Made by a program: the position numbers and the translations under genes. From Tatumella saanichensis (GTDB lineage: Bacteria > Pseudomonadota > Gammaproteobacteria > Enterobacterales > Enterobacteriaceae), in NCBI RefSeq assembly GCF_000439375.1, contig NZ_ATMI01000001.1, positions 62,001 to 126,000 of the forward strand: 64,000 bases of DNA. Reading direction: 5' to 3'. The stretch's first letter is position 1. The number at the start of each line of letters is the position of its first letter. The notes under the pieces were generated by a model, which saw only the letters and a list, made by a program, of their open reading frames with translations, did no database searches and was not told the DNA's origin. Shown here in pieces: positions 58,395-64,000 of this stretch.

Positions 58395-58461
58395 GGGCCG
58401 ATTTTCCGCGAGCAGAGAACGGGACATAGGGCTTCAACCTCTTACTTCTGACAGGATGGTT

Positions 58462-59556
58462 ATGACTCAGCACACCCCATTGTTTGACCAGCATCAGGCC
58501 TGTGGCGCGCGGATGGTGGATTTTCATGGCTGGATGATGCCACTGCACTATGGCTCACAGATCGAAGAGCATTTGGCGGTGCGTCAGGATGCCGGCATGT
58601 TCGATGTTTCCCATATGACCATCGTTGACCTCACTGGCGTACAGGCCCGTGAATTCCTGCGCTATCTGCTGGCCAACGATGTGGCGCGTCTTACCCAACC
58701 AGGTAAAGCCCTGTATACGGCGATGCTGAACGCCTCCGGTGGCGTGATTGATGACCTGATTGTCTACTTTATGACGGAAGATTTCTTTCGCTTGGTGGTC
58801 AATTCCGCTACCCGTGACAAAGATCTGGCCTGGATCGCGCAGCATGCTGCCGCTTACGGCGTTAGTCTCCAAGAGCGCCGAGACTTGGCCTTAATTGCTG
58901 TTCAAGGGCCACAGGCGCAGCAAAAGGCGCAGACCTTACTGACTGACAGCCAGCGCCAAGCGGTTGAAGGACTGGCACCGTTCTATGGAGTGCAGGCAGA
59001 TGACCTGTTTATCGCCACCACTGGTTATACCGGTGAATGCGGTTACGAAATTGCCCTTCCGGCAGAGCAGGCGGCAGACTTCTGGCAGCGTCTGCTGGTC
59101 GCCGGTGTCAGACCGGCGGGACTGGGAGCACGGGATACCTTACGCCTCGAAGCAGGGTTGAACCTGTATGGTCAGGAGATGGACGAAGGGGTTTCCCCTC
59201 TGGCCGCTAATATGGGCTGGACCATTGCTTGGCAGCCGGAAGACCGTCAGTTTATTGGCCGCGAGGCCCTCGAATTTCAACGCCAGCACAGCAGCGAAAA
59301 GCTGGTGGGCTTACTGCTTAAAGAGAAAGGGGTACTGCGCAATGAATTACCAGTACTGTTCACCGGTGAAGACGGAGTGCAATATCAGGGGGTTATCACC
59401 AGCGGATCTTACTCGCCAACTTTGGGCTACAGTATCGCACTGGCCCGCGTACCGGCGGCCATTGGCGATCACGCGGTGGTACAGATAAGACAGCGTGAAA
59501 TGCCTGTCAGCGTCTGCAAACCGGTATTTGTCCGCGCTGGCAAAGCGTTAGTTTAA
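58462..59556 (+). CDS. gcvT: Glycine cleavage T protein (aminomethyltransferase)
   Basis: GcvT (364 residues) transfers the methylene group from the lipoylated H protein to tetrahydrofolate and releases ammonia. It has [43 protein letters not shown] and [17 protein letters not shown] use the ATG at 58462, since the ATG at 58456 leaves too little room after AGGA. It leads gcvT-gcvH-gcvP. Confidence 0.96.
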   Translation: MTQHTPLFDQHQACGARMVDFHGWMMPLHYGSQIEEHLAVRQDAGMFDVSHMTIVDLTGVQAREFLRYLLANDVARLTQPGKALYTAMLNASGGVIDDLIVYFMTEDFFRLVVNSATRDKDLAWIAQHAAAYGVSLQERRDLALIAVQGPQAQQKAQTLLTDSQRQAVEGLAPFYGVQADDLFIATTGYTGECGYEIALPAEQAADFWQRLLVAGVRPAGLGARDTLRLEAGLNLYGQEMDEGVSPLAANMGWTIAWQPEDRQFIGREALEFQRQHSSEKLVGLLLKEKGVLRNELPVLFTGEDGVQYQGVITSGSYSPTLGYSIALARVPAAIGDHAVVQIRQREMPVSVCKPVFVRAGKALV

Positions 59557-59579
59557 AACTTTATTTCAGGAGAACAGTG

Positions 59580-59963
59580 ATGAGCAATGTCCCGGCTGAA
59601 TTAAAATACCGTGAAAGTCATGAATGGGTGCGTCAGGAAGCGGACGGTAGCGTGACCGTCGGTATTACCGAGCACGCACAAGAGTTGCTGGGCGACATGG
59701 TGTTTGTCGACCTACCCGACGTCGGGGCGAGCTTTGCACAGGGCGATGACTGCGCGGTCGCGGAGTCGGTCAAAGCTGCTTCAGATATTTATGCGCCGTT
59801 AAGCGGTGAGGTATTGAGCGTCAACGAAGCCCTGCGCGATCAGCCAGAGCTGGTGAACAGCGCCCCTTATACCGCCGGTTGGTTATTTACCCTCAAACCT
59901 GACAGCGACAGCCTAGACGGTCTGATGGACGCCGAGGCGTATAAAGCGTCTATCGATGAATAA
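59580..59963 (+). CDS. gcvH: Glycine cleavage H protein
   Basis: GcvH (127 residues) carries the lipoyl group on the lysine in [16 protein letters not shown]. It starts [16 protein letters not shown] as in E. coli and is preceded by AGGAGAA. A GTG one codon upstream is possible but unlikely. Confidence 0.97.
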   Translation: MSNVPAELKYRESHEWVRQEADGSVTVGITEHAQELLGDMVFVDLPDVGASFAQGDDCAVAESVKAASDIYAPLSGEVLSVNEALRDQPELVNSAPYTAGWLFTLKPDSDSLDGLMDAEAYKASIDE

Positions 59964-59977
59964 CTGACCGTGACATC

Positions 59978-60032
59978 CGGCGGTACGCCTGTTACCGCCG
60001 TTTCTGCCAGCAGGCCTGTGACGGCCTTGCTG
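59978..60032 (+). other. Two hairpins in the gcvH-gcvP gap
   Basis: CGGCGGTA/TACCGCCG (59978-60000, followed by TTT) and CAGCAGGCC/GGCC(T)TGCTG (60008-60032) lie in the 100-bp gap. They may reduce gcvP expression relative to gcvH or protect the upstream message. Confidence 0.5.
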
Positions 60033-60063
60033 CATGTTTCTAGCCCGATCCAGGACCTATCGC

Positions 60064-62940
60064 ATGACCCGCACACTCAGCCAGCTTGAAAACCAACATC
60101 AATTTGTCGCCCGCCATATCGGCCCGTCAGCAGCCCAGCAGCAACAGATGCTGGAGACCGTCGGTGCCCGCTCATTGTCGGAACTGCTCGATGCGATAGT
60201 GCCAGCGGATATCCGTCTGCCGGAACCGCCAGCGGTAGGTGAGGCAGTCACTGAACAGCAGGCGCTGGCGGAGCTGAAAGCGATTGCTGGGCGTAATAAG
60301 CGCTTCAAATCCTGGATCGGCATGGGCTACAGTGCAGTGATCACCCCGCCGGTGATTTTACGTAACCTGTTGGAAAATCCGGGCTGGTACACGGCCTACA
60401 CCCCTTATCAGCCGGAAGTTTCCCAAGGGCGTTTGGAAGCACTGCTTAACTTCCAGCAGACCACCCTCGACCTGACCGGTATGGACATTGCCTCCGCGTC
60501 GCTACTAGATGAAGCGACGGCGGCTGCCGAAGCCATGACGATGGCAAAACGCATCAGTAAGCTGAAAAATGCCAATAAATTTTTTGTCGCCGACGATGTT
60601 CACCCGCAGACACTGGACGTGGTGCGCACTCGCGCCGAAACCTTCGGTTTTGAATTGATCATTGACGCGGCAGAGCGGGCAGCTGACCATCAGGATTTAT
60701 TTGGGGTACTGCTGCAATATTGCGGTACCCGCGGTCACCTGCACGATTACCGTGAACTGATTGCGCAACTGAAACAACGTAATATTGTGGTCAGCATGGC
60801 GGCCGATTTTATGGCGCTGGTGCTGCTGACCTCTCCAGGGGATCAGGGCGCAGATATTGTGTTTGGTTCCTCCCAGCGCTTCGGGGTACCGATGGGTTAC
60901 GGCGGCCCACATGCCGCTTTTTTTGCCAGCCGTGATGCTCATAAAAGGGCGATGCCGGGACGGATCATCGGTGTTTCTCGAGACGCCAGCGGTCACCAAG
61001 CCCTGCGCATGGCAATGCAGACTCGTGAGCAACATATCCGCCGTGAGAAAGCCAACTCCAATATCTGTACCTCCCAGGTACTGCTGGCTAATATCGCCGG
61101 GATGTATGCGGTCTATCATGGGCCGCAGGGGCTGAAGCGTATTGCAGAACGTATCCATCGTATGACGGATATCTTGGCGACGGCCTTGCAGCAGCACGGC
61201 ATCAACGTGCGTAATCAGCACTACTTTGACACCTTGATGGTGGAGGTGAAAGACAAAGCTGCCGTGCTGAAGCGCGCCGCGGAGGCTCAGGTTAACCTGC
61301 GCACCGATCTGCCTAATGCCGTCGGCATTACCCTTGATGAAACCACCGGGCGTGACGATCTACAGACGTTAGTCGCCATCCTGACGGGTGAACAGACAGA
61401 CCTTGATATCGACGCGCTGGACCAACAACTTGCCAACGGCAGTGCCTCGATCCCCGATGCTCTGTTGCGCACCGATGCCATCCTGACCCATCCGGTGTTT
61501 AACCGTTATCACAGCGAAACGGAAATGATGCGTTATATGCATCAGTTAGAGAAAAAAGATCTGGCCCTCAACCAGTCGATGATCCCGCTGGGTTCCTGCA
61601 CCATGAAACTGAATGCCGCGGCGGAGATGCTACCGATCACCTGGCCGGAGTTTGCGGAATTGCATCCATTCTGCCCGACCTCGCAGGCCGCCGGTTATCT
61701 GGAAATGATCGCCATGTTGTCACGCTGGTTGGTACAGCTGACGGGTTATGATGCACTCTGCATGCAGCCAAACTCGGGCGCGCAGGGCGAGTATGCCGGA
61801 TTGCTGGCGATCCGCCGTTATCATGAAAGCCGTCGCCAACCAGAGCGTCATATCTGTTTGATCCCCGCCTCAGCCCATGGCACTAACCCGGCCTCGGCAC
61901 AGATGGCCGGTATGTCAGTAGTGGTAGTGGCCTGTGACAAGCAGGGCAATATCGATCTCACCGATCTACGGGCTAAAGCAGAACAGGCCGGTGAGCAGCT
62001 GTCCTGTATTATGGTGACGTATCCGTCCACCCACGGGGTGTATGAATCTACCATCCGTGAAGTCTGTAATGTGGTGCATCAGTACGGCGGACAGGTCTAT
62101 CTGGATGGCGCTAATATGAATGCCCAGGTGGGCTTGACCTCTCCGGGCTTTATTGGCGCAGACGTGTCACACCTTAACCTGCACAAAACTTTCTGCATTC
62201 CCCACGGTGGTGGCGGGCCGGGCATGGGGCCTATAGGTGTAAAAGCGCACCTAGCACCGTTCGTACCGGGGCACAGTGTGGTCCAGCTTGATGGGCTACT
62301 GACACGTGAAGGGGCGGTGTCTGCGGCACCGTTCGGCAGCGCCTCTATCCTGCCTATCAGTTGGATGTATATCCGCATGATGGGGGCAGAAGGGCTGCGT
62401 CAGGCCAGTTCGCTGGCGATCCTCAATGCCAACTATATTGCCCGCCGTCTGTCTGGGGCTTACCCGATCCTCTATACCGGTGAGCAGGGGCATGTGGCCC
62501 ATGAATGCATTCTCGATATCCGTCCGCTGAAAGAGCAGACCGGCATCAGTGAGTTGGACATCGCTAAGCGACTGATGGATTACGGCTTCCATGCCCCGAC
62601 CATGTCCTTCCCGGTGGCCGGAACCCTGATGGTGGAGCCGACGGAATCTGAAAGTCAGCAAGAGCTGGACCGTTTTATTGATGCGATGTTAGCTATCCGC
62701 CAAGAGATTGACCGTGTCGCCAGCGGTGAATGGCCAGCGGAAGATAATCCGCTGATCAACGCTCCGCATACTCAGCAGGAAGTGGTGGCCGACTGGCAGC
62801 ACTGTTACTCCCGTGAGCAGGCGGTGTTCCCGGCAGGTTCACAGAATAAATACTGGCCAACGGTCAAACGGCTAGACGATGTCTACGGGGATCGTAATCT
62901 GTTCTGTTCCTGTGTGCCGCTGAGTGACTATCAATCATAA
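60064..62940 (+). CDS. gcvP: Glycine dehydrogenase (decarboxylating), P protein
   Basis: GcvP (958 residues) is the PLP enzyme that decarboxylates glycine and passes the aminomethyl group to GcvH. The PLP lysine is in [20 protein letters not shown]. Other hallmarks are [20 protein letters not shown] and [13 protein letters not shown]. The start [14 protein letters not shown] at 60064 matches E. coli; an upstream in-frame ATG at 60034 lies inside the hairpin region. Confidence 0.97.
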   Translation: MTRTLSQLENQHQFVARHIGPSAAQQQQMLETVGARSLSELLDAIVPADIRLPEPPAVGEAVTEQQALAELKAIAGRNKRFKSWIGMGYSAVITPPVILRNLLENPGWYTAYTPYQPEVSQGRLEALLNFQQTTLDLTGMDIASASLLDEATAAAEAMTMAKRISKLKNANKFFVADDVHPQTLDVVRTRAETFGFELIIDAAERAADHQDLFGVLLQYCGTRGHLHDYRELIAQLKQRNIVVSMAADFMALVLLTSPGDQGADIVFGSSQRFGVPMGYGGPHAAFFASRDAHKRAMPGRIIGVSRDASGHQALRMAMQTREQHIRREKANSNICTSQVLLANIAGMYAVYHGPQGLKRIAERIHRMTDILATALQQHGINVRNQHYFDTLMVEVKDKAAVLKRAAEAQVNLRTDLPNAVGITLDETTGRDDLQTLVAILTGEQTDLDIDALDQQLANGSASIPDALLRTDAILTHPVFNRYHSETEMMRYMHQLEKKDLALNQSMIPLGSCTMKLNAAAEMLPITWPEFAELHPFCPTSQAAGYLEMIAMLSRWLVQLTGYDALCMQPNSGAQGEYAGLLAIRRYHESRRQPERHICLIPASAHGTNPASAQMAGMSVVVVACDKQGNIDLTDLRAKAEQAGEQLSCIMVTYPSTHGVYESTIREVCNVVHQYGGQVYLDGANMNAQVGLTSPGFIGADVSHLNLHKTFCIPHGGGGPGMGPIGVKAHLAPFVPGHSVVQLDGLLTREGAVSAAPFGSASILPISWMYIRMMGAEGLRQASSLAILNANYIARRLSGAYPILYTGEQGHVAHECILDIRPLKEQTGISELDIAKRLMDYGFHAPTMSFPVAGTLMVEPTESESQQELDRFIDAMLAIRQEIDRVASGEWPAEDNPLINAPHTQQEVVADWQHCYSREQAVFPAGSQNKYWPTVKRLDDVYGDRNLFCSCVPLSDYQS

Positions 62941-62959
62941 CGGTTGTTAGCCTGACAAT

Positions 62960-62993
62960 AAGCCGTCGTTCTTCAGGGAGCGGCGGCTTTTTT
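62960..62993 (+). terminator. gcvP terminator
   Basis: AAGCCGTCG pairs with CGGCGGCTT (one G-U pair) over a 12-base loop and is followed by a run of T. Confidence 0.85.
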
Positions 62994-63186
62994 GTCTATG
63001 TGTCCCTGTCACCCGTAAGCCCGCTTACACGCTGGCTCCTCAACTGTCTGACACCGCAATCGAACACCCGGAGTAGACAGCAGCTTAGTGGCTCGCCACT
63101 ACAGGTACAGTTTTCGTGTATTGTTGGCGTGATAGCTTTATGGGTTAAGCCCTATGACTGTGTTCATCGATAAATCCGGAGCAATA

Positions 63187-63717
63187 ATGGTTTCGCTGAG
63201 TACCTCGCGGCTAAACATCAGGCCGCTGACCGAACAAGACTGGCCGTTTTTCCTGAGTCTTTACCGTGACCCGCAGCTAATGCGTTATATCTGTGACCCG
63301 CTAAGTGATGCACAGATCCGCCAGCGCTTTGAGGCGCGGCTGATACCTTGGCAACGGCACAGCGAACACTGGCTATGCCTGCTGGTCAGTGAGCAGCACA
63401 GTGCCCAGCCGGTCGGGGTAACTGGGTTTTGTCTACGGCAGGGGATCGGTGAGGCCGGTTTTATCTTCGCGCCTCAGGGGCAGGGCAAAGGGTATGGCAA
63501 GGGATCACTAATGAGTTTAACGCAGCACTTTTTTGAGCAGCAATACGGGCACCGCCTGTTTTGCCAAGTGACCGCCGGTAATGAAGCCTGTATCAGGCTG
63601 ATGGCGGCATGCGGTTTTCGCCAAGAGGCGCGGTTACGACAAAATTTCCGGTTGGCAGGGCAGTGGTACGATGATTTGGTCTTTGCCCGTCTGGCCAGCG
63701 ACCCGCAGCCGAACTGA
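63187..63717 (+). CDS. GNAT family N-acetyltransferase (RimJ/RimL-like)
   Basis: The 176-residue protein has the Acetyltransf_3 layout: TSRLNIRPLTEQDWPFFLSLYRDPQLMRYI, the acetyl-CoA loop APQGQGKGYGKGSL, and NEACIRLMAACGFRQEARLRQNF. The substrate is unknown; relatives acetylate ribosomal proteins or small amines. The ATG at 63187 is supported by GGAG 5 bases upstream. It sits alone between gcvP and trhA. Confidence 0.88.
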   Translation: MVSLSTSRLNIRPLTEQDWPFFLSLYRDPQLMRYICDPLSDAQIRQRFEARLIPWQRHSEHWLCLLVSEQHSAQPVGVTGFCLRQGIGEAGFIFAPQGQGKGYGKGSLMSLTQHFFEQQYGHRLFCQVTAGNEACIRLMAACGFRQEARLRQNFRLAGQWYDDLVFARLASDPQPN

Positions 63718-63768
63718 TGGATAAACCTGTTTGTCAGAGAATGCGGCCTTCAGACACAGCCATACATA

Positions 63769-63806
63769 GATTATTTTCAGCGTACAGCTGTACACTCAAA
63801 ATAATC
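63769..63806. promoter_or_regulatory. 38-bp interrupted palindrome upstream of trhA
   Basis: A perfect central palindrome GTACAGCTGTAC (63782-63793) is flanked symmetrically by GATTATTTT (63769-63777) and AAAATAATC (63798-63806). Seventeen of 19 base pairs are symmetric. It lies 55 bp before trhA and could be an operator or an RNA hairpin; I do not recognise the cognate regulator. Confidence 0.6.
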
Positions 63807-63861
63807 TTCGCTACGCTAGTCCTGCTTTATCCAAAAAATGTACAGAAATTAGGAAGTCTGC

Positions 63862-64000
63862 ATGACACAACATCGAATCTTTCCGAAAGGCTATTCCCTC
63901 GGGGAAGAGGTCGCTAACAGCATCAGCCACGGGCTGGGGTGTCTGTTCGGTATCGTCGGTCTGGTCCTGCTGTTGGTCCGCGCAGTGGAGGACAATGCCG
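63862..64000 (+). CDS. trhA: TrhA / hemolysin III family membrane protein (partial)
   Basis: The reading frame starts with ATG at 63862 after AGGAAG and runs off the right edge with 46 residues. [20 protein letters not shown] and [20 protein letters not shown] match the start of E. coli TrhA (YqfA), a seven-helix PAQR-family membrane protein involved in membrane fatty-acid balance. Its position after gcvP agrees with E. coli order. Confidence 0.88.
   Translation, partial: MTQHRIFPKGYSLGEEVANSISHGLGCLFGIVGLVLLLVRAVEDNA

Overview
The window is a chromosomal segment of a gamma-proteobacterium of the order Enterobacterales. Nearly every gene is recognisable by close protein similarity to Escherichia coli, and from about 14 kb onward the gene order follows the E. 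coli speC-to-gcvP region. Several genes E. coli carries there are missing (nupG, ansB, yggU, yggR, endA, loiP/yggG) and a few are present that it lacks at these places. Together with the respiratory nitrate genes this suggests an Erwiniaceae-type genome such as Tatumella or a Pantoea relative; the genus is an inference. No tRNA, rRNA, insertion sequence, prophage or CRISPR array was seen.

Region 1 (1-6.9 kb, minus strand) is an anaerobic nitrogen-respiration block, nirB-nirD-narK-narG, cut off inside narG at the left edge and preceded by a well-placed FNR box. Region 2 (7-14 kb) is a mixed accessory stretch: an exported protein with LEA-like 11-residue repeats convergent with cytoplasmic trehalase, a redox-regulated qorB/qorR-type pair with a palindromic operator, an iron-controlled yqjH-yqjI pair, a SelW-like small protein and an acuI-type reductase. 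Region 3 (14-28.5 kb) is housekeeping: speC, mltC, mutY-yggX, trmB-yggL, yggN, yggS-yggT-rdgB-hemW, a chagasin-type protease inhibitor beside an unexplained hairpin-rich gap, and gshB-yqgE-ruvX, rsmE and sprT.

Region 4 (28.5-53.6 kb) is core metabolism: galP with two GalR-type operators and a CRP site, metK with MetJ boxes, arginine decarboxylase and agmatinase (speA, speB), a YidB-like protein, tktA, epd-pgk-fbaA with a Cra site, mscS, argO, yggE, argP, rpiA, serA, fau, 6S RNA, zapA, and ygfB-pepP-ubiH-ubiI. speC and speA-speB supply the two routes to putrescine; tktA, epd, pgk, fbaA, rpiA and serA link sugar phosphates to pyridoxal phosphate, pentoses and serine.

Region 5 (53.7-58.1 kb) is an inserted five-gene unit between ubiI and gcvT: nicotinamidase-type hydrolase, ABC ATPase, permease, NMT1/THI5-like binding protein and nucleoside hydrolase. 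It reads as an uptake-and-cleavage pathway for a nucleoside, possibly nicotinamide riboside, and is the strongest candidate for an undescribed system. Region 6 (58.1-64 kb) holds the glycine cleavage operon gcvT-gcvH-gcvP with GcvA- and PurR-like sites, a GNAT acetyltransferase, a striking 38-bp interrupted palindrome and the start of trhA.
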